Shown here one piece after another: positions 47,688 to 59,324 of a stretch of DNA of 64,000 bases. Both the position numbers and the translations under genes were made by a program. Location: positions 806,001 to 870,000 of the forward strand of contig NZ_CANLKW010000003.1 in NCBI RefSeq assembly GCF_947491795.1. The letters run 5' to 3'. Each line of letters begins with the position of its first letter. Within the stretch, counting starts at the first letter, position 1. The stretch comes from an uncultured Roseobacter sp. (GTDB lineage Bacteria > Pseudomonadota > Alphaproteobacteria > Rhodobacterales > Rhodobacteraceae). Under the pieces are notes generated by a model. It saw nothing but the letters and a program-made list of their open reading frames with translations, ran no database searches and had not been told where the DNA came from.

Positions 47688-48244
47688 GAAAAACAGCCCT
47701 TTTGCTGGCCCTGCTGGCCAGCCCCGTCACAGCCCAGGATTTCTCCGAAGGCTCTGAAGCAAAAACCTGGAACCTCTATGCAGAGGTCCCCGCCCGGTTT
47801 GAGGCGACCGTCGTGGATGTTCTGTGCGAGCTGACCGGCGACTGCCCCGCCGACTGTGGTGCCGGAACCCGCCAGCTCGGTCTTGTGCGCAGCGCCGATG
47901 ATGTGCTGGTTCTGCCGATGAAGAACAGCCAGCCCGCCTTTACCGGTGCTGCCGAGGAACTGCTGCCCTTTTGCGGCCAGACGGTCGAGGTCGACGGGCT
48001 GATGATCGAGGATGAGGATCTGGCGGTGAACAACGTCTACCTTGTGCAGCGCATCAAGGCCGGCGACGCCGACTGGATCAAGGCCAACACCTGGACAAAG
48101 AAGTGGGCGAAAAAGTACCCGGAGGCCAAAGGCAAAGGACCCTGGTTCCGTCGTGACCCGCGCGTCAAAGAGGTGATCGGGCGCGAGGGATATCTGGGCC
48201 TGGGCCCGGAGGCAGACGCTGCTTACGCCGAGGAGAACTTCTGA
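47684..48244 (+). CDS. Exported protein of unknown function, middle gene of SCO operon
   Basis: 186 residues with a short signal peptide (MRKTALLLALLASPVTA). Contains CELTGDCPADCG with three Cys in twelve residues, and a fourth in ELLPFCGQTVEV. The C-terminal part is basic and Trp-rich. No named family recognised. Translationally coupled at both ends (ATGA and TGATG overlaps). Likely a periplasmic partner in the metal or thiol pathway of its neighbours. Confidence 0.75.
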   Translation: MRKTALLLALLASPVTAQDFSEGSEAKTWNLYAEVPARFEATVVDVLCELTGDCPADCGAGTRQLGLVRSADDVLVLPMKNSQPAFTGAAEELLPFCGQTVEVDGLMIEDEDLAVNNVYLVQRIKAGDADWIKANTWTKKWAKKYPEAKGKGPWFRRDPRVKEVIGREGYLGLGPEADAAYAEENF

Positions 48245-48816
48245 TGCGGCTGGCGGCGCTGGCACTGACGGGCGCGCTTGGTGCCAGCGCGGCGACCGGC
48301 GGCACCGGTACGCCGCTGCCTTTTGACATCGGCGGCCCCTATGAGCTGACCGATCAGTACGGCCAGACCAGGACCGAGGCCGATCCCGATGGCCGCGCGC
48401 AGCTGCTCTTTTTCGGCTATGCCAACTGCCAGAACATCTGTTCGGCGGCCCTGCCGGTGATGGCCGGTGTGGTAGACACCCTGGCCGCCGAAGGGATCCA
48501 GGTCACCCCGGTGATGATCACCGTGGCCCCGGATCAGGACAGGGTCGACACCATGGGCGCACCGCTGGCCGCAATCCATCCGGATTTCATCGGGCTGACC
48601 GGCACAGACGCTCAGCTTGCTTCCGCCCGTGATGCCTTTTCGGTCGAGGTGGAGCCGCTGTTTCAGGACCCTGAATATGGCTGGATCTATTCACATGGCA
48701 GTTTCGTGCATCTGCTCGATGCACAGGGCGACATGCTCACACTTTTGCCGCCCGTGCTGAGCGTCGGAGAAACCGCGCGTATCCTGCGCGGCTATCTCAG
48801 CGCCGAGGGCTCATAA
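48244..48816 (+). CDS. SCO1/SenC-family copper chaperone
   Basis: 190 residues; N-terminal export signal (LAALALTGALGASAATG). Thioredoxin-like fold with the CxxxC copper site C62-C66 in NCQNICSAALPVM and the third ligand H151 in YSHGSFVHLLD. SCO proteins deliver copper or reduce the CuA site of cytochrome oxidase, or act in thiol redox. No cytochrome oxidase gene is near. It ends the three-gene operon. Confidence 0.92.
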   Translation: MRLAALALTGALGASAATGGTGTPLPFDIGGPYELTDQYGQTRTEADPDGRAQLLFFGYANCQNICSAALPVMAGVVDTLAAEGIQVTPVMITVAPDQDRVDTMGAPLAAIHPDFIGLTGTDAQLASARDAFSVEVEPLFQDPEYGWIYSHGSFVHLLDAQGDMLTLLPPVLSVGETARILRGYLSAEGS

Positions 48817-48846
48817 AAAAACGGACGACCCTTTAAAGGCCGCCCG
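48815..48846 (-). terminator. Terminator of csbD
   Basis: On the minus strand CGGGCGGCC and GGTCGTCCG form a stem with two G-U pairs around TTTAAAG, followed by seven T. It may also slow the convergent SCO operon. Confidence 0.75.
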
Positions 48847-48879
48847 CTGATACTCGTTACTCTTTTACATCGCGCCTGG

Positions 48880-49089
48880 TCAGGCCGCGTTTTTCACACT
48901 ACGGAAAAATTCGTCGACCTGATGTTCGGCGTCGGCTTTGGCAAGCCCGTATTTTTCCTGGACAAGGCCCACGAATTTCTCGCGCTCACCGCTGGCTTCG
49001 GAAATCTCGTCCTCTGTCAGCTCGCCCCATTTGCTTTTAATCTCGCCGGTCATCTGCGACCAGTTGCCTTTGATGATGTCCCAGTTCAT
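48880..49089 (-). CDS. CsbD family stress protein
   Basis: 69 residues. MNWDIIKGNWSQMTGEIKSK and the helical KWGELTEDEISEASGEREKF pattern are the CsbD/YjbJ signature; such small acidic proteins are often induced by stress and of unclear function. AAGGAG seven bases before the ATG. Convergent with the SCO operon. Confidence 0.92.
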   Translation of the reverse strand: MNWDIIKGNWSQMTGEIKSKWGELTEDEISEASGEREKFVGLVQEKYGLAKADAEHQVDEFFRSVKNAA

Positions 49090-49214
49090 TGGTCTCTCCT
49101 TCGTCGTTGTGTCTCAGTTGAGCCAGGCACATGCGCATCACATGCTCTTGCCACAACAACGTGTCCGCAGAGCAAAGAGTTCCAAAAAAATCGCAGAAAA
49201 ACCGGAGGCGTCCG

Positions 49215-50426
49215 TCAGGGGGCGGAATCGTCGCGCCTCTCACCCGGTTCGGGTGTCAGATCATAAGGGGCGGCAATATCCCACACATGCCCCGGCACCA
49301 TGTTCTTGACCCGGGCGGGCATCTGCCGGCGCAGGTGCAGGATCGTTTCCGCCGCTTTCATCTCCAGCCGGGCACGCGCAAATTCCAGCCCCCGCGGTCC
49401 GGTGCGCGGCTGCAGCCAGCTGACCACCGGGCGCAGCCAGTCGGGCATCCGGCGCAGCGGCAACCCGCCTGCGGCCCGTGCCGTATTGGCGATGAACCCT
49501 TTGACAGCACCAGCGCGTTTTCCCGCAGATCCCGGCGCGCTCAGGACAATCCGGTCCCCCAGCGCCGCCAGTATCTCGGCCCCCCGCGCGTTGCGCACAA
49601 GCAGCCACTGATCGCCCTCGCCACCCATATAGCCCACGGTGATATCCGCCAGCGCATTGGTATAATCCACGCAGGTCCGGCAGGTCAGCGGAAAGAAATC
49701 CTGCGGCAGGTCCGAGATGGGCAGCGACAGAAACGGAATGAACCGCACCCGCCCATCCGCATAGCGCAGCTCAACCCGGTAATCGGCGCGAAACTCCAGA
49801 TAGGTGATGCTGTCCGGATCCTCGTCCAGCAGCGCCAGAAAGCTGTGAAAGTTCTCGGTTGTTGTATTGTCCGAACAGGGCGTGCCGATCACATAAAGCG
49901 CCTCCAGCCCCAACTGTTTCTCCAGCCGGCGCAGCGCATAGATCTGACAGGGAATGCCAATCACGGCCAGCCGCGAAAACCCGCGCGCCTGTGCCTCCTC
50001 CAGCAGCGCCAGCAGCGGCGCATATCCCATGCGCATGCCCCGCGCTGCTGCCATGCCCTCGGGGTCGGTGATCAGGGCAGGCACCGGCCGCCAGCGGTCG
50101 TGGGCGTCGGGCACCATGGTCAGCACCGCCTCCACAGCCCCATCCGTCAGCAGTTGCGCGCCCAGCGCTGTGGTGATCCCTGTCCATTGTGCGCCCTCGG
50201 TGGCCGGGGTCAGGCGGGCGCGGTGCATGGCGTGAAAAGGCCCGAAAAACCGCTCGTCTCCCTCCCGACGCGCCCGCCCGTGCACCTGCTCTTCCATGGC
50301 TGGATAATCGGGTGCGATAAACTGGCAGGCCCGCCCGCAGTCTTTTGCGTTTTTCATGCGCGACAGGCCGCAATCGGTGCACAGGCCCCGCTGTGCCGGC
50401 TCTGCCAGATCGGGCGTGATAATCAC
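49215..50426 (-). CDS. FrhB-family Fe-S flavoprotein resembling BciB/HCAR
   Basis: 403 residues from a GTG at 50426. The N-terminal [20 protein letters not shown] (C16, C19, C30, C34) and later [29 protein letters not shown] and [20 protein letters not shown] are FrhB (coenzyme F420-reducing hydrogenase beta subunit) family features; the VHGRARR motif is shared with chlorophyll-pathway members such as BciB (8-vinyl reductase) and HCAR. No other bacteriochlorophyll gene is in the window. It overlaps the NAD kinase stop by four bases (GTGA), so it is co-expressed with it. Confidence 0.85.
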   Translation of the reverse strand: MIITPDLAEPAQRGLCTDCGLSRMKNAKDCGRACQFIAPDYPAMEEQVHGRARREGDERFFGPFHAMHRARLTPATEGAQWTGITTALGAQLLTDGAVEAVLTMVPDAHDRWRPVPALITDPEGMAAARGMRMGYAPLLALLEEAQARGFSRLAVIGIPCQIYALRRLEKQLGLEALYVIGTPCSDNTTTENFHSFLALLDEDPDSITYLEFRADYRVELRYADGRVRFIPFLSLPISDLPQDFFPLTCRTCVDYTNALADITVGYMGGEGDQWLLVRNARGAEILAALGDRIVLSAPGSAGKRAGAVKGFIANTARAAGGLPLRRMPDWLRPVVSWLQPRTGPRGLEFARARLEMKAAETILHLRRQMPARVKNMVPGHVWDIAAPYDLTPEPGERRDDSAP

Positions 50427-51184
50427 GTGAACTGCTCGTTGATCAGGCGTTCCTCCAGCCCGTGGCCCGGGTCAAACAGGATCCGGTGCGCCACCGAAGG
50501 CTCGGAACGGATTTCCACCGTGACCACACCGGTGACCGATTTGGCATCGGCCTCGGCCATCACAGGGCGCTTTTCCGGTTCCAGCACATCAAAGCGCACC
50601 GTGGCATCCTTGGGCAGCAGCGCGCCGCGCCAGCGCCGGGGCCGGAAGGCGCTCATGGCGGTCAGCGCCAGCACCTCCGAGCCGATGGGCAGAATAGGGC
50701 CATGGGCCGAATAGTTATAGGCGGTCGAACCTGCGGGCGTGCTGACCAGCGCCCCGTCACAGACCAGTTCGGCCATGCGCAGCCGGTCATCAATGGTGAT
50801 CTTCAGCTTGGCTGCCTGGGGGCCCGCGCGCAGCAACGAGACCTCATTGATCGCCAGGGCCTCGACCACCGTGCCATCCGCCTGCGTGGCCCGCATGCTC
50901 AGCGGGTTGATCACTGCCTCTTCGGCGGCGGCCAGCCGGTCGCGCAGGTCAGTCTCGGAATAGGTGTTCATCAGAAAGCCGATGGTGCCCCGGTTCATGC
51001 CATAAACCGGCGCATCCAGCTGCTGCGAGGCATGCAGCGTCTGCAGCATAAAGCCGTCGCCGCCCAGCGCCACGATAACTTCTGCATCCTCGGGGGCCAC
51101 GTTGCCATAGCGCGTGATAAGCGCCGCGCGGGCGGTCTGGGCCACTTCAGCGCGGCTGGCAGTAAAGGCGATTTTGTCTGGCAT
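50423..51184 (-). CDS. nadK: NAD kinase
   Basis: 254 residues from the ATG at 51184; a longer in-frame extension to 51292 lacks family support. GGDG motif at 41-44 ([13 protein letters not shown]), NE motif in [10 protein letters not shown], and the glycine-rich [17 protein letters not shown]. Makes NADP from NAD and ATP. Overlaps the FrhB-like gene downstream, perhaps matching NADP(H) supply to that reductase. Confidence 0.93.
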   Translation of the reverse strand: MPDKIAFTASRAEVAQTARAALITRYGNVAPEDAEVIVALGGDGFMLQTLHASQQLDAPVYGMNRGTIGFLMNTYSETDLRDRLAAAEEAVINPLSMRATQADGTVVEALAINEVSLLRAGPQAAKLKITIDDRLRMAELVCDGALVSTPAGSTAYNYSAHGPILPIGSEVLALTAMSAFRPRRWRGALLPKDATVRFDVLEPEKRPVMAEADAKSVTGVVTVEIRSEPSVAHRILFDPGHGLEERLINEQFT

Positions 51185-51394
51185 GGTCTTTCGCCCATCA
51201 GGATTTTCTCCCTGAAACAAGCACATATGGCGCGCCATGACCAGTGCCCAGCCACCGGGTGGGTGACAGGGGTTTCCGATGCGCGCGGGCAATGCCGCCG
51301 CAAAGCGGCAGGGCGTCGCTTTACCGCCTTTTGCCGGAGGAGCGATTAGGGTATGAGGCGCGCATATCTGCTATTTTGCCAGGGAGACTGCCTC

Positions 51395-52690
51395 ATGAAT
51401 GCCCCGCACCGCACACCCGGATTTTTCACCGAAAGCCTCGCCGACCGTGATCCGGAAATCTTTGGCGCCATCACCGATGAACTGGGACGCCAGCGCGACG
51501 AGATCGAACTGATTGCCTCCGAGAATATCGTCTCCGCCGCCGTGCTCGCAGCTCAGGGCTCGGTCATGACTAACAAATACGCCGAAGGCTATCCGGGGCG
51601 GCGTTATTATGGCGGCTGCCAGCATGTGGATGTCGCGGAAAACCTGGCCATCGAACGGGCTTGCAAACTCTTTGCATGTGACTTTGCAAATGTGCAGCCC
51701 AACTCCGGCAGCCAGGCCAACCAGGGGGTTTTCCAGGCGCTGCTGCAGCCCGGTGATACGATCCTGGGGATGTCGCTGGATGCAGGCGGCCACCTGACCC
51801 ACGGCGCGCGCCCCAACCAGTCGGGCAAATGGTTCAACGCGGTACAATATGGTGTGCGCAAACAGGACAATATGCTCGACTATGATCAGGTCGCAGACCT
51901 GGCCAGAGAGCACCAGCCGAAACTGATCATCGCCGGTGGTTCTGCAATCCCCCGCCAGATCGACTTTGCAAAGATGCGCGAAATCGCGGACAGCGTCGGG
52001 GCCTATCTGCACGTGGACATGGCGCATTTCGCCGGTCTGGTCGCTGCGGGCGAGCACCCCTCGCCCTTCCCGCACGCCCATGTCGCCACGACCACCACGC
52101 ATAAAACCCTGCGCGGCCCGCGCGGCGGCATGATCCTGACCAATGACGCCGATCTGTCCAAAAAATTCAACTCGGCCATCTTCCCCGGCATTCAGGGCGG
52201 ACCGCTGATGCATGTGATCGCGGCCAAGGCCGTGGCCTTTGGCGAGGCCCTGCGTCCGGAGTTCAAAAGCTACATCCAGCAGGTCATCACCAACGCCCAG
52301 GCCCTCAGTGATCAGCTGATCAAAGGCGGCCTCGACACAGTGACGCACGGCACCGACACCCATGTCGTGCTTGTCGATCTGCGGCCCAAAGGCGTCAAAG
52401 GCAACGCCACAGAAAAGGCCCTGGGCCGCGCGCATATCACCTGCAACAAAAACGGCGTACCGTTTGATCCGGAAAAACCGATGGTCACCTCCGGCATCCG
52501 TCTGGGCAGCCCTGCGGGCACGACACGCGGTTTTGGTGAACCGGAATTCCGCCAGATTGCAGACTGGATCATCGAAGTGGTCGACGGTCTGGCCGCCAAT
52601 GGCGAAGATGGCAACGCAGCCGTCGAGGCCAAGGTAAAGGCCGAGGTCGAAGAGCTCTGTGCGCGCTTCCCGATGTATCCCGGCCTCTGA
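51395..52690 (+). CDS. glyA: Serine hydroxymethyltransferase
   Basis: 431 residues from the ATG at 51395 (AGGGAG upstream). PLP-enzyme features: [40 protein letters not shown], and the Schiff-base lysine in [14 protein letters not shown]. Interconverts serine and glycine with tetrahydrofolate. Upstream is the divergent NAD kinase. No glycine or THF riboswitch was recognised in the 100 bases before it. Confidence 0.96.
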   Translation: MNAPHRTPGFFTESLADRDPEIFGAITDELGRQRDEIELIASENIVSAAVLAAQGSVMTNKYAEGYPGRRYYGGCQHVDVAENLAIERACKLFACDFANVQPNSGSQANQGVFQALLQPGDTILGMSLDAGGHLTHGARPNQSGKWFNAVQYGVRKQDNMLDYDQVADLAREHQPKLIIAGGSAIPRQIDFAKMREIADSVGAYLHVDMAHFAGLVAAGEHPSPFPHAHVATTTTHKTLRGPRGGMILTNDADLSKKFNSAIFPGIQGGPLMHVIAAKAVAFGEALRPEFKSYIQQVITNAQALSDQLIKGGLDTVTHGTDTHVVLVDLRPKGVKGNATEKALGRAHITCNKNGVPFDPEKPMVTSGIRLGSPAGTTRGFGEPEFRQIADWIIEVVDGLAANGEDGNAAVEAKVKAEVEELCARFPMYPGL

Positions 52691-52714
52691 TCACTAGAAC
52701 CTGAATACCCTCTT

Positions 52715-52750
52715 AAAAAGGGCCCTGCATATCTTGTGCGGGGCCTTTTT
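52715..52750 (+). terminator. Terminator of glyA
   Basis: Imperfect long stem with A-run and T-run ends (AAAAAGGGCCC / GGGGCCTTTTT) around TATCTTG, 25 bases after the stop. It may serve the convergent hypothetical gene as well. Confidence 0.85.
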
Positions 52751-52761
52751 GGTGACAGACC

Positions 52762-53310
52762 TCAGCCTTCTGCAGGTCGGGGGTGACGTTCACGCGGCAG
52801 GGCGTCGATCTCGCGCGGCTGCAGCATACGCGACTTCACCCGGCGGCTCGACTTCACGTCGCAGGCGGGCGATTCCCCAAACTGGTGTGACTGTCCCTGC
52901 AGGTCCGTAAACCCCCAGCGGGCCACCACAAGCTGGAAAATCTTGACCTCTTCGCCGTCGTCATCGGCATAATACTGGTGCTGCCAGGCCCCTTTGATCT
53001 GCACAGGCAGGCGGATGGCATCCTTGGGCGGTGCGGGGCGGCGCTCCGCCGCGGCGCGCTGCGCGGCCAGGCTTTCCAGCGCCTGCAGCGTCTGCGCCAG
53101 CGGGCCGGTGTCCAGCGCCCGGCGGCCGGAAAACAGGGTCACAATCTCTTTGTCCTGCTGAAAAAAGGCCCGCGCCAGAAACAGGTATTTTCCGGATCGG
53201 TGAAACCCCGGCACGATCTCCACCCTGATCGGCCCGCCATAGGTGCGGAACAGGTCGCGGTCTTCCTGCTCTGGTGTCTCGCCCAGACGGCCGATAAAGT
53301 TTTTATTCAT
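52762..53310 (-). CDS. Conserved-looking hypothetical protein, 182 residues
   Basis: Not recognised. Soluble, no signal peptide. Central region FHRSGKYLFLARAFFQQDKE and WQHQYYADDDGEEVKIFQLV is strand-rich; C-terminal tail is basic and Arg/Pro-rich. Codon usage looks like its neighbours. Convergent with glyA, divergent from the hydrolase gene. Confidence 0.7.
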   Translation of the reverse strand: MNKNFIGRLGETPEQEDRDLFRTYGGPIRVEIVPGFHRSGKYLFLARAFFQQDKEIVTLFSGRRALDTGPLAQTLQALESLAAQRAAAERRPAPPKDAIRLPVQIKGAWQHQYYADDDGEEVKIFQLVVARWGFTDLQGQSHQFGESPACDVKSSRRVKSRMLQPREIDALPRERHPRPAEG

Positions 53311-53454
53311 GATACGGGCAGGTCCTCGCGCCTTCTTGCTCAGTCAGCGCCCCCGGACTGTGAGTAGTGTGCAAACCTTAACAAAATCTTATTACGGACC
53401 GTCTCAGACCAGCCAGACTGGCGCATGGCGGCAAAATCCGCTACCTCCGGGCTC

Positions 53455-54210
53455 ATGCTGAACTACACCGAGACCGGCGCGCCGGACGCGCCCACCGTCA
53501 TAATTGTCCACGGGCTATACGGCTCCGGGCGCAACTGGGGTGTGATTGCCAAACGGCTGTCCGACCGGTTCCGCGTGATCACACCGGACATGCGCAATCA
53601 TGGTATGAGCCCGCGCACGGACAGCCATTCCTACCCGGATATGGCCGGTGATCTGGCAGAGCTGATCGCCCATCTGGGGGGGCCTATGCATGTGGTTGGC
53701 CACTCGATGGGGGGCAAGGCCTCAATGCTGCTGGCGCTGACCCGGCCCGACCTGGTGGCGCGCCTGATCGTTGCCGATATCGCGCCCGTCTCTTACGGCC
53801 ACAGCCAGATCCAGTATATCAATGCCATGCGCGCTGTGGACCTCTCCAAAGTCACCCGCCGGTCAGAGGCAGAGGCACAACTGGCCCAACTGGGTGTGGA
53901 GCCTGCCCTGTGCAGCTTCTTTACCCAGTCGCTGGATGTACCAGGCAAAAAATGGCGGCTGAATCTCGATACACTCGCGGCAGAGATGGACAAAATCCTT
54001 GGCTTTCCGCAGGTTGACGCACGTTTTGAAGGTGACACCTTAATTCTGTCCGGTGCCCTGTCTGACTATGTCCAGCGCGACCACAGGCCAGAGATCAAAC
54101 GCCTCTTTCCGCAGTCACATTTTGCAAAACTGCCAGGTGCCGGTCACTGGCTGCACGCCGAAAAACCGCGCGCCTTCGAAGCAGCGGTGCGCACCTTTCT
54201 CGCAGGCTGA
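53455..54210 (+). CDS. Alpha/beta-hydrolase, YbfF/ABHD11-like esterase
   Basis: 251 residues from the ATG at 53455 (the family usually begins M-L-N); a start at 53425 gives 10 more residues. Oxyanion motif VHGLYGSGRNWGVIAK, nucleophile serine in VVGHSMGGKASMLL, and His in LPGAGHWLHAEKP. Cytosolic carboxylesterase of unknown physiological substrate. Precedes carB by 132 bases. Confidence 0.9.
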   Translation: MLNYTETGAPDAPTVIIVHGLYGSGRNWGVIAKRLSDRFRVITPDMRNHGMSPRTDSHSYPDMAGDLAELIAHLGGPMHVVGHSMGGKASMLLALTRPDLVARLIVADIAPVSYGHSQIQYINAMRAVDLSKVTRRSEAEAQLAQLGVEPALCSFFTQSLDVPGKKWRLNLDTLAAEMDKILGFPQVDARFEGDTLILSGALSDYVQRDHRPEIKRLFPQSHFAKLPGAGHWLHAEKPRAFEAAVRTFLAG

Positions 54211-54342
54211 CGCCACCCCCGGCCCGCCGCCGGAACAAAGACCTGTGGAATCGCCCATTCCCCCTTGCGCAGCGGGTTCTCATGCCTATAACGCAGGACA
54301 ATTTGGACACATGGGGGTGTCTGATCAACAGGGGGCCGCGCC

Positions 54343-57702
<3,360 letters not shown>

Positions 57703-57770
57703 AGTAGTTCACAGACTTTCCACTTTAAAGGGAGCAGGCTCAGACAATCACAACCGACTTGGAGGTCGTC

Positions 57771-58637
57771 ATGAGTCTGTCTACCCAGGAATTCAAAGCG
57801 CTGCGCCACCCGTCTGAAGCCTTCAGATTTACCCTTACACTCTTTGTTCTCGTCCCTGCTGTCATCATCGGGTCCGTGATCGTTATGGCCACCTCGGGCA
57901 TTGCCCTGATTGTGATCCCCACGGTTATTGTGACCCTCTGGTTCGCTGTGCGTCTTTTTGCGGCCAACCACCTGAACAACTCCATCGAGTGTTCCGAGCA
58001 GAATTTCCCCGAAGTGATCCGCGCGGTCCAGGACGCCAAAGAGTACTTTGGCTACAAGGGCGAGGTCATCGCCTTTGTCGTTGACGAGGGCGATTTCAAC
58101 GCAAAACTCGTCATGCTGCTGCGGCGCAAATATCTGATGATCAATGCCGGCATACTCTCCGAACCTGACAGCGACGCGCAGATGCGCTTTGTCGTCGGCC
58201 GCTTTGTGGGCGCGCTTGCCACCAAAAAGTACCGCTTCATGTGGCTCCAGGCCGTTCTGTCGTCGGTCGAAAGACTGATGATCTTTAACCTGCTGCTCTA
58301 TCCCTATGAACGTTCGACGCAGCTCTCGGGCGACCAGATGGGTCTGGCCATGATCAACGGCAATCTCGACGCAGCACTCAACGCTATGATGCGCATGACC
58401 GTCGGCAACAGCCTGGCCAACCGGGTCAGCATCGAGGGTTTTGTGGAACAGGGCCAGCGCCACGGACACGGGTTCTTTTCCTGGCTGGTCCGGGCCCTCT
58501 CGACCTTTCCGCATAACACCAAACGGGTCGAGAACCTGATCGAGTTTGCCGAAGTGCTCGAAGCCCGGCAGACGGTCGTCCGCACCCCGCAGCATGTCGC
58601 GCAAGGCGACAAAACGCTGATGCCCCTGCCCGCCTGA
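57771..58637 (+). CDS. M48-like membrane protein lacking the zinc motif
   Basis: 288 residues from the ATG at 57771 with GGAGG six bases upstream. Two membrane helices (about 20-40 and 44-65) open the protein. The rest has the order of an M48 (HtpX-like) domain: VIAFVVDEGDFNAKLVMLLR, RKYLMINAGILSEPDSDAQM, then FVVGRFVGAL (140-149) where HExxH should be, and RSTQLSGDQMGLA (181-193) where the second ligand ExxxD sits, with Q184 in place of Glu and D188 kept. The zinc site is gone, so it is probably a pseudopeptidase. Downstream of carB. Confidence 0.75.
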   Translation: MSLSTQEFKALRHPSEAFRFTLTLFVLVPAVIIGSVIVMATSGIALIVIPTVIVTLWFAVRLFAANHLNNSIECSEQNFPEVIRAVQDAKEYFGYKGEVIAFVVDEGDFNAKLVMLLRRKYLMINAGILSEPDSDAQMRFVVGRFVGALATKKYRFMWLQAVLSSVERLMIFNLLLYPYERSTQLSGDQMGLAMINGNLDAALNAMMRMTVGNSLANRVSIEGFVEQGQRHGHGFFSWLVRALSTFPHNTKRVENLIEFAEVLEARQTVVRTPQHVAQGDKTLMPLPA

Positions 58638-59324
58638 CCCGGGACCGGCCCGCGTTCCATCCGGGGCGCGCGGCCTGCCCTGCGGCATGGTGGCCGGGGC
58701 CCGTCACGGCCGCCCCACAGGTCACAGGCCGGAACGGGGCCGCAAATATCCGGCCTGGAATGATGCGGCCAGATGCGCCCGGGCGGTCAAAGACCCCATC
58801 CATCCGCCCCGGCGCGCTCTGCAACAGAAAACCGCGCGCGCCCCTGGCGTCTGGTTCAGATGCCGAACCTCTCGCAATGCGACACAGGCTGACGGCGATG
58901 TTGGGGAAATCACTGCAGGGGCACAAACAGCACACGCCTCCGGCTGTTGAACGCAGTGTTCTGCCGATGCAGGGCGGCAAACAGGCCTTTCAGCCAAGTA
59001 CCGCTGGGCACCCTCTTTTCAGGGCCTCTTCGCCCTGGCTCATGTCTGCTGGCATGATGGCGGCAGAACGCTAAAAACCACTTGGATTTTGAAAGAGGAT
59101 TTGTGGAAGCATCAGTCTGCAACTTTTTCGGGCCCGTCAAAACGGTGTGTTCCTGCAAACTACCTGGCGATTAAAAGGGCTGATCATTGCAGAGATGCAG
59201 ATGACACACACAATCAGAATACGCAAAAGCCCTGTCGACTTCGAAAAGAAATGCGGCTTAAACGATCTGCAGCGTCAGTAGAAAAACGCGAAAATTCCAA
59301 TGTAGCAAAAAGTGTGGAAAACCT
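58638..59324. other. 687-bp stretch without a convincing gene, GC to AT-rich transition
   Basis: No frame here has good starts or known motifs. The first 400 bases are GC-rich; the last 250 are visibly AT-richer and lead into the acyltransferase gene. It may be the remains of decayed genes at the left edge of an acquired segment. No inverted repeats of IS type or transposase fragments were recognised. Confidence 0.5.

Noticed and set aside
51293..51394. Glycine or folate riboswitch before glyA
   Set aside because: Only about 100 bases are available and no conserved riboswitch pairing or core could be recognised.
58687..59158. Several small frames on both strands in the gene-poor stretch
   Set aside because: Arg/Pro/Cys-rich translations with no motifs; considered as transposase remnants but no DDE or IS-end pattern was seen.
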